From: Streptomyces sp. MspMP-M5
GTDB taxonomy: Bacteria > Actinomycetota > Actinomycetes > Streptomycetales > Streptomycetaceae
Direction of reading: 5' to 3'
DNA: 64,000 bases
Assembly (NCBI RefSeq): GCF_000373585.1
Contig: NZ_KB891853.1
Span: forward strand, 470,812-534,811
In this document: positions 33,862-43,820 of the stretch, in pieces
Layout: every line of letters begins with the position of its first letter
Position numbering within the stretch: position 1 is the first letter of the stretch
The notes under the pieces: model-generated
What the model was told of the DNA's origin: nothing
The model's database searches: none
The model's input: the letters and a program-made list of their open reading frames with translations, nothing else
Translations under genes and position numbers: made by a program

Positions 33862-33900
33862 AAGGGCGGGCCGGCGGAGCGTGTCCGCCGGCCCGCCCTT
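33862..33900 (-). terminator. topA terminator
   Basis: A perfect 17-bp inverted repeat (33862-33878 and 33884-33900) with a 5-base loop, 42 bases beyond the topA stop and before the tmk start. It is among the strongest hairpins in the window. Confidence 0.8.
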
Positions 33901-33942
33901 GTGCCGCGCCCGACCGCGCCGGGCAGGCACGGTCCGGGCGGC

Positions 33943-36813
33943 TCAGTCCTCGGCCGGGCCCGCGGTCTTCTTCGCCGCCGTCGCCGCGGTCTTCTTCGCG
34001 GCGGTCTTCTTCGCCGCCGTCTTCTTCGTCGCCGCGGTCTTCGTCGCCGCCGTCTTCTTGGCGGCGGTCTTCTTGGCGGCCGTCTTCTTCGCGGCCGTCT
34101 TCTTGGCCGGCGCCTTCTTGGCCGCCTTCTTGGCGGTCTTCTTCGCCGGCCCCTTGGCGCGCTTCTCCGCCAGCAGCTCGTAGCCGCGCTCGGGCGTGAT
34201 CGTCTCGACGTCGTCGTCCCGCCGCAGCGTCGCGTTGGTCTCGCCGTCGGTGACGTACGCGCCGAACCGGCCGTCCTTGACCACCACCGGCTTGCCGCTC
34301 ACCGGGTCCGTGCCCAGCTCCTTCAGCGGCGGCTTGGCGGCGGCCCGGCCGCGCTGCTTGGGCTGCGCGTAGATCGCCAGCGCCTCGTCGAGGGTGATCG
34401 TGAAGAGCTGCTCCTCGCGCTCCAGGGAACGCGAGTCGGTGCCCTTCTTGAGGTACGGGCCGTAGCGGCCGTTCTGCGCGGTGATCTCCACGCCCTCGGC
34501 GTCGGCGCCGACGACCCGCGGCAGCGACATCAGCTTGAGCGCGTCCGCCAGGGTCACGGTGTCCAGGGACATCGACTTGAAGAGCGAGGCGGTGCGCGGC
34601 TTGACCGCGTTCTTGCCGGTCTTCGGGGTGCCCTCGGGCAGCACCTCGGTGACGTACGGGCCGTAGCGGCCGTCCTTCGCCACGATCTGGTGCCCGGACT
34701 CCGGGTCCATGCCCAGCTCGTAGTCGCCGCTCGGCTTGGCCAGCAGCTCCTCGGCGTACTCCACGGTCAGCTCGTCGGGCGCCAGGTCGTCGGGGACGTC
34801 GGCCCGCTGGTGGCCCTCCTCGTCCTTCTCGCCGCGCTCGACGTACGGGCCGTAGCGGCCGACCCGCAGCGTGATGCCGCTGCCCACCGGGAACGACGAG
34901 ATCTCCCGGGCGTCGATCGCGCCCAGGTCCGTGACCAGCTCCTTCAGGCCGCCGAGGTGGTCGCCGTCGCCGTTCCCGGCGTCCGCCGCGCCACCCCCGC
35001 CGGCGCCTGCGCCCTCGCCGAAGTAGAAGCGCCGCAGCCACGGCACGGCCTGCGCCTCGCCGCGGGCGATGCGGTCGAGGTCGTCCTCCATCTTGGCGGT
35101 GAAGTCGTAGTCGACGAGCCGGCCGAAGTGCTTCTCCAGGAGGTTGACCACGGCGAAGGAGAGGAACGACGGGACGAGCGCGGTGCCCTTCTTGAAGACG
35201 TAGCCGCGGTCCAGGATCGTGCCGATGATCGACGCGTACGTCGACGGGCGGCCGATCTCCCGCTCCTCCAGCTCCTTGACCAGCGTGGCCTCGGTGTAGC
35301 GGGCGGGCGGCTTGGTGGCGTGGCCGTCTGCGGTGATCTCCTGCGCGGCCAGCGCGTCGCCCTCGGCGACCTGCGGCAGCCGCCGCTCGCGGTCGTCCAG
35401 CTCGGCGTTCGGGTCGTCGGCACCCTCGACGTACGCCTTGAGGAAGCCGTGGAAGGTGATGGTCTTGCCGGACGCGCTGAACTCGGCGTCCCGGCCGTCC
35501 GCGGCCTGTCCGCCGATCTTGACGGTGACGGAGTTGCCGGTCGCGTCCTTCATCTGGGAGGCGACGGTCCGCTTCCAGATCAGCTCGTAGAGCCGGAACT
35601 GGTCGCCGGTCAGCCCGGTCTCGGCAGGCGTGCGGAAGCGGTCGCCGGAGGGGCGGATCGCCTCGTGCGCCTCCTGCGCGTTCTTGACCTTGCCGGCGTA
35701 CGTGCGCGGCTTGTCGGGGAGGTACCCGGCGCCGTACAGCTGCGTCACCTGCGCCCGGGCCGCGGCGACCGCGGTGTCCGAGAGCGTGGTGGAGTCCGTA
35801 CGCATATAGGTGATGAAGCCGTTCTCGTACAGCTTCTGCGCGACCTGCATGGTGGCCTTGGCGCCGAAACCGAGCTTGCGGCTGGCCTCCTGCTGGAGGG
35901 TGGTCGTCCGGAACGGCGCGTACGGCGAGCGGCGGTACGGCTTGGACTCGACCGAGCGGACCGAGAAGGCGGTCTGCTCCAGGGCGGCGGCCAGCGCGCG
36001 GGCGTTCGCCTCGTCCAGGTGCAGCACGTCGGCGTTCTTGAGCTGCCCGTTGGGGCCGAAGTCGCGGCCCTGGGCGACGCGGCGGCCGTCGACGGTGTTC
36101 AGGCGGGCGGTCAGCGTCGACGGGTCGCTGGCGTCACCGGCCCGGCCGGTGGAGAACGTGCCGGTCAGGTCCCAGTACTCGGCGGATCGGAAGGCGATGC
36201 GCTCGCGCTCCCGCTCGACGACGAGCCGGGTCGCCACCGACTGCACCCGGCCGGCGGACAGCCGGGGCATGACCTTCTTCCACAGCACCGGGGAGACCTC
36301 GTAGCCGTAGAGGCGGTCGAGGATCCGGCGGGTCTCCTGGGCGTCGACCAGCTTCTTGTTGAGGTCGCGGGGGTTGGCGACAGCCTCGCGGATGGCGTCC
36401 TTGGTGATCTCGTGGAAGACCATCCGGTGGACCGGGACCTTCGGCTTGAGGATCTCCTGGAGGTGCCACGCGATGGCCTCGCCCTCGCGGTCCTCATCGG
36501 TGGCGAGGAAGAGTTCGTCGGACTCGGCCAGCAGCGCCTTGAGCTTCTTGACCTGGTCCTTCTTGTCGGTGTTGACCACGTAGATCGGCTGGAAGTCGGC
36601 GTCGACGTTCACACCGAGGCGCGCCCAGGACTCGCCCTTGTACTTCGCCGGGACCTCGGCCGCGCCGTTCGGGAGGTCACGGATGTGCCCGACGCTGGCC
36701 TCGACCACGTAGCCGGGGCCGAGGTAGCCCTTGATCGTCTTCGCCTTGGCAGGCGACTCGACGATGACGAGTCGGCGGCCGCCGCCCTCTGCGGTCTCGC
36801 TGGTCGGGGACAA
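33943..36813 (-). CDS. topA: DNA topoisomerase I
   Basis: A 956-residue type IA topoisomerase that relaxes negative supercoils. Toprim motifs are LVIVESPAKAKTIKGYLGPG and LFLATDEDREGEAIAWHL; the catalytic Tyr is in NGFITYMRTDSTTLS (about residue 336). Instead of zinc fingers the C-terminus has repeated topo C-terminal modules (GRYGPYV motifs at about 620-850) and a Lys/Ala-rich tail of about 65 residues built of AAKKT units, the actinobacterial form that boosts processivity. Start is TTG 36813 (LSPTSETAEGGG) after GGAGAG; this matches the known Streptomyces N-terminus, and longer starts look non-coding. Confidence 0.95.
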   Translation of the reverse strand: MSPTSETAEGGGRRLVIVESPAKAKTIKGYLGPGYVVEASVGHIRDLPNGAAEVPAKYKGESWARLGVNVDADFQPIYVVNTDKKDQVKKLKALLAESDELFLATDEDREGEAIAWHLQEILKPKVPVHRMVFHEITKDAIREAVANPRDLNKKLVDAQETRRILDRLYGYEVSPVLWKKVMPRLSAGRVQSVATRLVVERERERIAFRSAEYWDLTGTFSTGRAGDASDPSTLTARLNTVDGRRVAQGRDFGPNGQLKNADVLHLDEANARALAAALEQTAFSVRSVESKPYRRSPYAPFRTTTLQQEASRKLGFGAKATMQVAQKLYENGFITYMRTDSTTLSDTAVAAARAQVTQLYGAGYLPDKPRTYAGKVKNAQEAHEAIRPSGDRFRTPAETGLTGDQFRLYELIWKRTVASQMKDATGNSVTVKIGGQAADGRDAEFSASGKTITFHGFLKAYVEGADDPNAELDDRERRLPQVAEGDALAAQEITADGHATKPPARYTEATLVKELEEREIGRPSTYASIIGTILDRGYVFKKGTALVPSFLSFAVVNLLEKHFGRLVDYDFTAKMEDDLDRIARGEAQAVPWLRRFYFGEGAGAGGGGAADAGNGDGDHLGGLKELVTDLGAIDAREISSFPVGSGITLRVGRYGPYVERGEKDEEGHQRADVPDDLAPDELTVEYAEELLAKPSGDYELGMDPESGHQIVAKDGRYGPYVTEVLPEGTPKTGKNAVKPRTASLFKSMSLDTVTLADALKLMSLPRVVGADAEGVEITAQNGRYGPYLKKGTDSRSLEREEQLFTITLDEALAIYAQPKQRGRAAAKPPLKELGTDPVSGKPVVVKDGRFGAYVTDGETNATLRRDDDVETITPERGYELLAEKRAKGPAKKTAKKAAKKAPAKKTAAKKTAAKKTAAKKTAATKTAATKKTAAKKTAAKKTAATAAKKTAGPAED

Positions 36814-37312
36814 CTTCGCTCTTCTCTCCGGTCGACGCTGGAAACGCTCCCGGGCCGGACGCCCGGGGTGCACTGCGGTGACGCTTGACGCTGCGGAGTG
36901 TGACGGTACCTCCCGCCCCCGTGTCAAACGGAAAAACCCCGCAACGCCACTCGAACGGTAACCCGACTACATGCCTTCGCGCCGCCCCGACCGCTCCGGC
37001 CCCTCCCCGGCGGCCCGCCACGGGGCCCGTATGGATCACGGCACTCCCGCTCCGCCGCCTCCGCCCGGCGCCGCCCGGCAACCGCCCCCGGCCTGCCACC
37101 GGCCTGCCACCGGTCTCGCAGCGTAACCGCCCGCCACCCGCCCGCCCCACGGCCGCCGGACGCGGCTCGTGCGGCAACCGTCACAGACCGGCTCCGATTG
37201 CCGTCATCACCTTGATACGGCCGGTGAGCGGACTGGCAGGATGGACGTGGCACGGCCCACCGGGTGGGCCGGCAGCCGTCGACGTCACGCACTCTCGGGG
37301 GGAACGACACCC
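36814..37312. other. Divergent region between topA and a membrane protein gene
   Basis: About 500 bases without a supported gene. It is very Pro/Arg-coding in all frames, a mark of GC-rich non-coding DNA. Promoters of both neighbours should be here. A TTGATA at 37212 on the plus strand is a possible -35 for the rightward gene, but no clear -10 follows. Confidence 0.4.
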
Positions 37313-37894
37313 ATGGCGAACCACTATCCCGGACCGCCACCGGAGCAGCCGCCCGGCCAGCCCGGCCAGAACCCGTACGCCACCCCGGAGAGCGGCGGGC
37401 CCGCGGACGCCGGCTACGGCTACCCGCAGGGCGGCCGCCCCGGGGACCCCGGCTACGGCTATCCGCAGGCCGCCCCACCGCCGCCCGGCTTCGCGCCTGG
37501 TGCCCCGCCGCCTCCGCCCGGCGGCTTCCCGCCCCCGCAGCCGCAGGCCCCCGGTACGACGCTGTCGCTCGGCGACATCGCGGTCAGCGGCGACACGATC
37601 ATGACGCCGGTCGGCGCGATGCCCCTCAGGGGCGCGGTCTGGACGGCCACCGACATGTCGCGCACGGAGGAGCGGATGCCCTCGCACGCCGTCGTCCTCG
37701 CCGTCATCTTTTTCTTCTTCTGCCTGCTGGGGCTGCTCTTCCTGCTGATGAAGGAGCGCACCACGACCGGCTTCGTGCAGGTCACGGTGAACAGCGGCGG
37801 CCGGCACCACTCCACGATGATCCCCGTGCAGTCGCGCGAGCAGGTCATGTTCGTCCTGAACCAGGTCAACTTCGCCAGGTCGCTGAGCGTGTGA
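37313..37894 (+). CDS. Proline-rich single-pass membrane protein
   Basis: 193 residues. The first 85 are Pro/Gly/Tyr-rich and disordered (PGPPPEQPPGQPGQNPYATP). A folded segment follows (TLSLGDIAVSGDTIMTPVGA, RGAVWTATDMSRTEERMPSH), then one membrane helix (AVVLAVIFFFFCLLGLLFLL) and a short outer or inner domain with VQVTVNSGGRHHSTMIPV. This is a recurrent actinobacterial protein of unknown function. It overlaps the DUF2752 gene by four bases (GTGA), so the two are co-translated. Confidence 0.82.
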   Translation: MANHYPGPPPEQPPGQPGQNPYATPESGGPADAGYGYPQGGRPGDPGYGYPQAAPPPPGFAPGAPPPPPGGFPPPQPQAPGTTLSLGDIAVSGDTIMTPVGAMPLRGAVWTATDMSRTEERMPSHAVVLAVIFFFFCLLGLLFLLMKERTTTGFVQVTVNSGGRHHSTMIPVQSREQVMFVLNQVNFARSLSV

Positions 37895-38361
37895 GCCCCG
37901 ACGAGCCCGCGGGCCGCACCGCCCCGACGCCCCCCGGCGGATCCGTGCCGCCGGGCGGCCCCGCGGCGGTGCGCCGGCGCACCCTGCGCCAGGCGTCCCT
38001 CGCGCTCGGCACCGGCGTGCTCGGCGCCGTCTACCTCTGGCACACCGACCCGCACCAGCCCGGTCAGCTGCTGATCCCCTGCCCCTTCCGGATGCTGACC
38101 GGCCTGCTCTGCCCGTTCTGCGGCGGCACGCGGATGGCGTACGACCTGATGCACGGCGACGTCGCCACGGCCTTCGACGACAACGCCGTCCTGCTCGCCC
38201 TCGGCGTCCCGGCCCTGGCGTATGTGCTGGTGCGCTGGCTGGCCGCCGGGCTGCGGGGGCGGCGCCGCCCCCTGAAGCTGACGGCCCGCGGCAATGCCGT
38301 GGTCCTCGGCATCGCCGCGGTGTGGATGATCGCCCGGAACGTCATCGGCCTCGTCGGCTGA
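37891..38361 (+). CDS. DUF2752 membrane protein
   Basis: 156 residues from GTG 37891, overlapping the previous stop. The DUF2752 signature CPFRMLTGLLCPFCGGTRMA (about residues 68-87) is complete, followed by YDLMHGDVATAFDDNAVLLA and two membrane helices. The Cys pairs suggest metal or redox chemistry, but no function is established. It pairs with the upstream proline-rich membrane protein. Confidence 0.88.
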   Translation: MSPDEPAGRTAPTPPGGSVPPGGPAAVRRRTLRQASLALGTGVLGAVYLWHTDPHQPGQLLIPCPFRMLTGLLCPFCGGTRMAYDLMHGDVATAFDDNAVLLALGVPALAYVLVRWLAAGLRGRRRPLKLTARGNAVVLGIAAVWMIARNVIGLVG

Positions 38362-38379
38362 CGGCCGGGCCCTGCGGCG

Positions 38380-38784
38380 TCAGCTGACGGTGACCTTCAC
38401 CACCGGGGAGAGGGCGTCACCGGACGCGATCCGCAGCTCGTTGACGCCCTTGATGCCGAGCTTGACGCGTATCGCGTAGCTCCCGTCGGCGTGGACCGGC
38501 GCCTGGGCCGGCAGCGACACCCACTTCGCGCGCTGCTTCTGCTGGACCGTGACCTTGGCGCCCGGCTTGAGGCCCTTGGTGGCGCCGGTGATCCGGAACT
38601 CCTGCCATGCCTTGACCGTCGTCGCGCTGGCCTTGGCGGTCAGCGTCGCCTTCGCGGGCGCGGCGGCCACGACCGCGGCGGGCGTGTGGACCTGCTGCGG
38701 CGCGGCGAAGGCGGCGGCCGAACCGCCGGTGAGCAGGGCGGCGGTGACCATCCCGACGGCGGCGTAACGAAGTGCACGGTTCAT
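38380..38784 (-). CDS. Small secreted protein, Ig-like fold suspected
   Basis: 134 residues with a clear signal peptide (MNRALRYAAVGMVTAALLTG...AFA). The mature part (ATLTAKASATTVKAWQEFRI, GLKPGAKVTVQQKQRAKWVS, HADGSYAIRVKLGIKGVNEL) has alternating strands like Ig-like or Ig-fold repeat proteins of the Streptomyces secretome. There is no catalytic motif. It is convergent with the DUF2752 gene; only 18 bases separate the stops. Confidence 0.8.
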   Translation of the reverse strand: MNRALRYAAVGMVTAALLTGGSAAAFAAPQQVHTPAAVVAAAPAKATLTAKASATTVKAWQEFRITGATKGLKPGAKVTVQQKQRAKWVSLPAQAPVHADGSYAIRVKLGIKGVNELRIASGDALSPVVKVTVS

Positions 38785-38989
38785 CTGGGATCCCTCACTG
38801 ATGGGTCAATGGGCGGTTGATGACCTTCGTTCTGGAATACGGACATCAGTCCACGGAGGTTCCCACTCCACCGCACTGTCCGCCGAATTCACCGGAACTG
38901 GCCGAAACCGAACGCCCGCCTCCGTGACGGAAGTTGACCCCGAACGCCGCCGGCGGCCGACCGGGCAGGCCGCCGCCGCGCCCCTCGGC

Positions 38990-40519
38990 TCAGCCGACCG
39001 GCTCCAGGAATCCCTGCTCGACCAGCGCCCGGATCGAGGCCGGTGTGCGGTCCCGCAGCAGCACCGGGTCCTCCCCGACGAGCTGGGCGATGGCGTCCAG
39101 GATCCGCCCGGCGGTCAGCGTCCCGTCGCAGACGCCCGCGAAGCCGGCGCCTACCGTGTCCACCTTCGTGGCCCGCCGCATCCCGCGGTTCTGACGGAGC
39201 ACCACATGCTCCGGGTCCTCCGCGCCGGGCAGCCCGACCTGCTCCTGCACCACCTCGTCGACCAGCCGGAAGCGCCCGGCCAGCAGCGCCGCGTCGTCGG
39301 TGGCCCGCAGGTAGTCCTGCCGGTCGAAGTGGCTCAGCACGGCCTGGCCCAGGGGCTGTTCGACCGGATGCGGCCATTCCTCGATCGTGACGGCCGGGTC
39401 CGCGGCGCCGGACTTGCGCAGCGTGATCCAGCCGAAGCCGACGGCCTTGGTCTTGCGCGCCTCGAACTCCTCCAGCCAGGCGTCGTACCGCGCCGCGTAC
39501 TCCTCCGGCCCGGCGCGGTGGTCGCCGCCGTCGCGCAGCCACAGCTCGGCGTACTGGGCGACGTCCTGCACCTCGCGCTGCACGATCCAGGCGTCGCAGC
39601 CGCGCGGCACCCACGAGCGCACCCGGTCCTGCCACTCCTCACCTGCCACATGCTGCCAGTTGGCCAGCAGCTGGCAGTACCCGCCGTCGTTGAGGTGGGC
39701 GGCGGCCTGCTGGACGAGGGTGCGGCACAGGTCGTCGCCGCCCATCCCGCCGTCCCGGTAGGTCAGCCGCGCGCCCGGCGAGATCACGAACGGCGGGTTG
39801 GAGACGATCAGGTCGTAGGTCTCCTCGCCGACCGGCTCGAAGAGCGAGCCCTCGCGCAGATCCGCCGGCGCGGCCCCGGAGAGCGCCAACGTCAGCGCGG
39901 CGATCCGCAGCGCCCGGGGGTTGAGGTCGGTGGCGGTGACCCGGGTGGCGTGCTGCGCGGCGTGCAGCGCCTGGATGCCGGAGCCCGTGCCGAGGTCGAG
40001 CGCCTTGGCGACCGGGCGGCGGGCGGTGATCCCGGCGAGGGTCGTGGACGCCCCGCCGACGCCGAGCACCAGCTCGGCGCGGTCCGCCGCCGCGGCGCCC
40101 CGGATGCCGCCGGCCCCGCCGACCGCGCAGCCGAGGTCGGAGACGATCCACCAGTCCTGCCCCTCGGGGCCGCCGTACGGCCGCACGTCCACCGTGGCGC
40201 GCAGCTCGGCGCCGTCCCGCACCAGCCAGCCGTCGGCGAGGCAGTCGGCCACCGGCAGCACCGCGGCCGCCTGCGCCTCCGGCACCGCGCACTGCAGCAG
40301 GAACAGCCGCACCAGGGTCTCCAGGGGCCCGCCGCCCCGGGTCGCGCGCAGCGCGGGAACGGTCTCGCTACGGGCCAGCGCGGCGTACGCGGGCGCGCCG
40401 AGCAGGTCCAGCAGACCGTCGGCGGTGAAGGCGGCGGCCAGCAGCGCCTCGCGCAGCCGGCCGGTGCGGGCGCTGCTCTCGGGGTCCTGGGCATCTGCGG
40501 TGGGGAGGTGCGTCGTCAC
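38990..40519 (-). CDS. SAM-dependent methyltransferase of the HemK/RlmG-like NPPF type
   Basis: 509 residues. An N-terminal helical domain (residues 1-170) precedes a class I methyltransferase: AKALDLGTGSGIQALHAAQH, VTATDLNPRALRIAALTLAL and the catalytic YDLIVSNPPFVISPGARL. The NPPF motif indicates N-methylation of Gln or a nucleobase in protein, rRNA or tRNA. A 220-residue C-terminal region of unknown fold follows. GTG 40519 (MTTHLPTADA) starts right after GGAGGG; spacing is tight, so the true start may differ by a few codons. Confidence 0.85.
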   Translation of the reverse strand: MTTHLPTADAQDPESSARTGRLREALLAAAFTADGLLDLLGAPAYAALARSETVPALRATRGGGPLETLVRLFLLQCAVPEAQAAAVLPVADCLADGWLVRDGAELRATVDVRPYGGPEGQDWWIVSDLGCAVGGAGGIRGAAAADRAELVLGVGGASTTLAGITARRPVAKALDLGTGSGIQALHAAQHATRVTATDLNPRALRIAALTLALSGAAPADLREGSLFEPVGEETYDLIVSNPPFVISPGARLTYRDGGMGGDDLCRTLVQQAAAHLNDGGYCQLLANWQHVAGEEWQDRVRSWVPRGCDAWIVQREVQDVAQYAELWLRDGGDHRAGPEEYAARYDAWLEEFEARKTKAVGFGWITLRKSGAADPAVTIEEWPHPVEQPLGQAVLSHFDRQDYLRATDDAALLAGRFRLVDEVVQEQVGLPGAEDPEHVVLRQNRGMRRATKVDTVGAGFAGVCDGTLTAGRILDAIAQLVGEDPVLLRDRTPASIRALVEQGFLEPVG

Positions 40520-40610
40520 CCCTCCATTGTCGGGCCTGCCACCGACAATCGTCGACGGCCCGGCGCCCCGCCCCACTTCGGGCGCGTCGCCGGGCCGCTG
40601 CCCGCCGCTG

Positions 40611-41195
40611 CTAGGCGCTCTTGGACGGCGCCGCGGACGGCCCGGCCGAGCCGCCCTGGTTCTGGCAGCCCTTCTGCCGCGCCATCGCCTTGCCCACGTC
40701 GCCGGCCTCCAGCTTCTTGAAAGCCTGTTCGCTCTTGGCGTTGAGCTTGTTGATGCCGTTGGAGAGGTTGCGCAGTCCGTCGGCGAACTTCAGCTTGTCC
40801 CCGGTGTCGAGGCCGTCCACCTGCTTCTTGAGGTCCTTGTAGCCCGCGGAGAGCGAGTTGAGCTCCTTGACCGCGTTCTTCTGGGCGTCCGCGCCGCCCT
40901 CGCCCGGCGGCGGCCCCGCCTTGTCCAGGGACTTGGCCAGCTGCCCGTAGGCGTCGGAGATCTTCTGGAAGGCCGCCGAATCGGTCTGCTGGACCTTCTT
41001 GGAGTCCGTGTTGCCGCTGTCGGCCGTCTGCATCGCCGCGTTGGCGTCCTGGATCTGCTTGAACGGAGCCTGGGCCGGGTCGCAGAACGACTTCGCCCAG
41101 TTGTCGAGCTTCTTGGTGTTGTCCTCGCTGCAACCGGTCAGCGCGAGCAGGAGTGCGGCACCGCCGGACAGGGCAGCCACAAGCTTCTTGTTCAC
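40611..41195 (-). CDS. Helical lipoprotein of unknown function
   Basis: 194 residues. The N-terminus MNKKLVAALSGGAALLLALT ends in the lipobox LALTGC, so it is a membrane-anchored lipoprotein. The rest is charged and helical (KKLDNWAKSFCDPAQAPFKQ, FQKISDAYGQLAKSLDKA, FADGLRNLSNGINKLNAKSE), probably a four-helix bundle, with two more cysteines (near residues 37 and 178). GTG 41195 follows GAAGGG at nine bases. I do not recognise a named family. Confidence 0.8.
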   Translation of the reverse strand: MNKKLVAALSGGAALLLALTGCSEDNTKKLDNWAKSFCDPAQAPFKQIQDANAAMQTADSGNTDSKKVQQTDSAAFQKISDAYGQLAKSLDKAGPPPGEGGADAQKNAVKELNSLSAGYKDLKKQVDGLDTGDKLKFADGLRNLSNGINKLNAKSEQAFKKLEAGDVGKAMARQKGCQNQGGSAGPSAAPSKSA

Positions 41196-41411
41196 CGGAT
41201 TGGTCCCTTCCATGGCTCTCGGCCCCGGAACATACACGTCCGAACGGCTTCGCCCATGGGTCGGGCATCCGCCCCGGCCCGCATTGCAGCCATTTGCATC
41301 AAGCACCGCGAGCGCCGCCGGGCGCGCCGCGGGCGGGTGTCCGGCGCGTACAAAAAGCGCCGTACACCCGCCCGTTGAGCGGTCCGCGGGCCGTCGGGGC
41401 GGCCCCTCCCG

Positions 41412-43820
41412 TCAGGACGCCACGGCCGTCTCGGTCGACTTGGCGACGCTTTCGGGATCCTCGGAGTTGTTGCCTTCGTCACCCACGGCGATTCCGCGCC
41501 GCTTGGAGACGTAGACCGCGACGACGATGACGGCGAGCGCCAGCACGGCGGCCGCGACGCGCACGCCGAGGCTCTTGTCATGGCCGTACGAGAACTTCAC
41601 CACGGCCGGCGCGATCAGCAGCGCGACGAGGTTCATGACCTTCAGCAGCGGGTTGATCGCCGGGCCCGCGGTGTCCTTGAACGGGTCGCCGACGGTGTCG
41701 CCGATGACCGTCGCCGCGTGCGCCTCGCTGCCCTTGCCGCCGTGGTGGCCGTCCTCGACCAGCTTCTTGGCGTTGTCCCACGCGCCACCGGAGTTGGCGA
41801 GGAAGACCGCCATCAGCGTGCCGGTGCCGATCGCGCCGGCCAGGAACGACCCCAGCGCGCCGACACCCAGCGCGAACCCGACCGCGATGGGCGTGAGCAC
41901 CGCCAGCAGCCCCGGCGTGGCCAGTTCGCGCAGCGCGTCCTTGGTGCAGATGTCGACCACCCGCCCGTACTCGGGCTTCTCGGTGTAGTCCATGATCCCC
42001 GGCCGCTCGCGGAACTGCCGGCGCACCTCGAAGACCACCGACCCGGCCGACCGCGAGACCGCGTTGATCGCCAGCCCGGAGAACAGGAAGACGACCGAGG
42101 CCCCGAGGACCAGGCCCACCAGGTTGTTCGGCTGCGAGATGTCCAGGCTCAGGCTCAGCCCGCCGGCCGCGTGGCCGACCTCCCGGACGGCGTTGGCGAT
42201 CGCGTCCCGGTACGAGCCGAAGAGCGCGGACGCCGCCAGCACCGCGGTCGCGATGGCGATCCCCTTGGTGATGGCCTTGGTGGTGTTGCCCACCGCGTCC
42301 AGGTCGGTCAGCACCTGCGCGCCGTCCCCGGTGACGTCGCCGGACATCTCGGCGATGCCCTGCGCGTTGTCGGAGACCGGACCGAAGGTGTCCATCGCCA
42401 CGATCACGCCGACGGTGGTCAGCAGGCCGGTCCCGGCCAGCGCCACCGCGAACAGCGCCAGCGTGATCGAGGCGCCGCCCAGCAGGAACGCCCCGTAGAC
42501 CGCCAGCGCGATCAGCACCGCCGAGTAGACCGCCGACTCCAGGCCGACCGAGATGCCGGAGAGCACGACGGTGGCCGGCCCGGTCAGCGAGGTCTTGCCG
42601 ATGTCCCGGACGGGCCGCCGGTTGGTCTCGGTGAAGTAGCCGGTCAACTGCTGGATCAGGGCGGCCAGCACGATGCCGACGGCGACCGCGACCAGCGCCA
42701 GGATCCGCGGGTCGCCGCTACGGCCCAGGATCTCCGGGTCGCTGACCCCGCTCAGGTCCTGGTAGCTGGACGGCAGGTAGGTGAAGACCGCGGCGGCCAC
42801 CAGGACCAGCGAGATGCCGGCGGAGATGAAGAAGCCGCGGTTGATGGCGGTCATCCCGCTGCGGTCCCGGCGCCGGGGCGCCACGACGAAGATGCCGACC
42901 ATCGCGGTGAGCACGCCGATGGCCGGCACCAGCAGCGGGAAGGCCAGCCCGGCGTCGCCGAAGGCCGCGGTGCCCAGGATGAGCGCGGCGACCAGCGTCA
43001 CCGCGTACGACTCGAAGAGGTCGGCCGCCATGCCGGCGCAGTCGCCCACGTTGTCGCCGACGTTGTCCGCGATGGTGGCGGCGTTGCGCGGGTCGTCCTC
43101 CGGGATGCCCTGCTCGACCTTGCCCACGAGGTCCGCGCCGACGTCCGCGGCCTTGGTGAAGATGCCGCCGCCGACCCTCATGAACATCGCGATCAGCGCG
43201 GCGCCGAGGCCGAAGCCCTCCAGCACCTTCGGCGCGTCCACCGCGTAGACGAGCACCACACAGGACGCACCGAGCAGGCCGAGGCCCACGGTGAACATGC
43301 CGACGACGCCACCGGTTCGGAAAGCGATCTTCATCGCTTTGTGGGCGACCGCCGTAAGATCCTTCTGCTCTGCCGCGCCTTCTTCCGGAGTGGCTTCCCT
43401 GGCCGCAGCTGCCACACGCACATTGCTGCGCACCGCGAGCCACATGCCGATATAGCCGGTGGCCGCCGAGAATGCCGCGCCGATCAAGAAGAAGGCGCTG
43501 CGTCCGGCCCGCTGCGACCAATTGTCCGCGGGCAGCAACATGAGCAGGAAGAACACGACGACGGCGAATGCACCGAGGGTCCGCAACTGCCGTGCCAGGT
43601 AGGCATTCGCGCCTTCCTGCACCGCCGCCGCGATCTTCTTCATACTGTCGGTTCCCTCACCGGCCGCGAGCACCTGGCGTACCAGCACCGCCGCGACCGC
43701 CAGGGCGGCGAGGGCGACGACGGCGATCACCAGCACGATGCCGCGGTTGCCCGCGGTGAGCGAGGGTGCGGCCAGAACAGTGGGGGTGTCCATCAACTGA
43801 GGGGTGTAAGGCCCCGCCAT
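41412..43820 (-). CDS. hppA: K+-independent membrane proton-pumping pyrophosphatase
   Basis: An 802-residue integral membrane enzyme with about 16 helices that couples PPi hydrolysis to proton export. The active-site signature GGGIFTKAADVGADLVGKVE and DNVGDNVGDCAGMAADLFES are complete, as is the late GDTVGDPFKDTAGPAINPLL. The segment GNTTKAITKG carries lysine where K+-dependent enzymes have alanine, which marks the K+-independent class. Start is ATG 43820 after GGAGGACGA. The pump recycles PPi energy and is usual in Streptomyces. Confidence 0.96.
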   Translation of the reverse strand: MAGPYTPQLMDTPTVLAAPSLTAGNRGIVLVIAVVALAALAVAAVLVRQVLAAGEGTDSMKKIAAAVQEGANAYLARQLRTLGAFAVVVFFLLMLLPADNWSQRAGRSAFFLIGAAFSAATGYIGMWLAVRSNVRVAAAAREATPEEGAAEQKDLTAVAHKAMKIAFRTGGVVGMFTVGLGLLGASCVVLVYAVDAPKVLEGFGLGAALIAMFMRVGGGIFTKAADVGADLVGKVEQGIPEDDPRNAATIADNVGDNVGDCAGMAADLFESYAVTLVAALILGTAAFGDAGLAFPLLVPAIGVLTAMVGIFVVAPRRRDRSGMTAINRGFFISAGISLVLVAAAVFTYLPSSYQDLSGVSDPEILGRSGDPRILALVAVAVGIVLAALIQQLTGYFTETNRRPVRDIGKTSLTGPATVVLSGISVGLESAVYSAVLIALAVYGAFLLGGASITLALFAVALAGTGLLTTVGVIVAMDTFGPVSDNAQGIAEMSGDVTGDGAQVLTDLDAVGNTTKAITKGIAIATAVLAASALFGSYRDAIANAVREVGHAAGGLSLSLDISQPNNLVGLVLGASVVFLFSGLAINAVSRSAGSVVFEVRRQFRERPGIMDYTEKPEYGRVVDICTKDALRELATPGLLAVLTPIAVGFALGVGALGSFLAGAIGTGTLMAVFLANSGGAWDNAKKLVEDGHHGGKGSEAHAATVIGDTVGDPFKDTAGPAINPLLKVMNLVALLIAPAVVKFSYGHDKSLGVRVAAAVLALAVIVVAVYVSKRRGIAVGDEGNNSEDPESVAKSTETAVAS

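Noticed and set aside
33950..34140. Apparent short tandem DNA repeats near the topA 3' end
   Set aside because: They are codons for the Lys/Ala/Thr-rich tail (AAKKT units) of topoisomerase I, a known actinobacterial feature and not an independent repeat element.
33901..36888. 995-codon plus-strand frame opposite topA
   Set aside because: A shadow of topA with no ribosome site and no recognisable motif, while the opposite strand encodes a complete topoisomerase.
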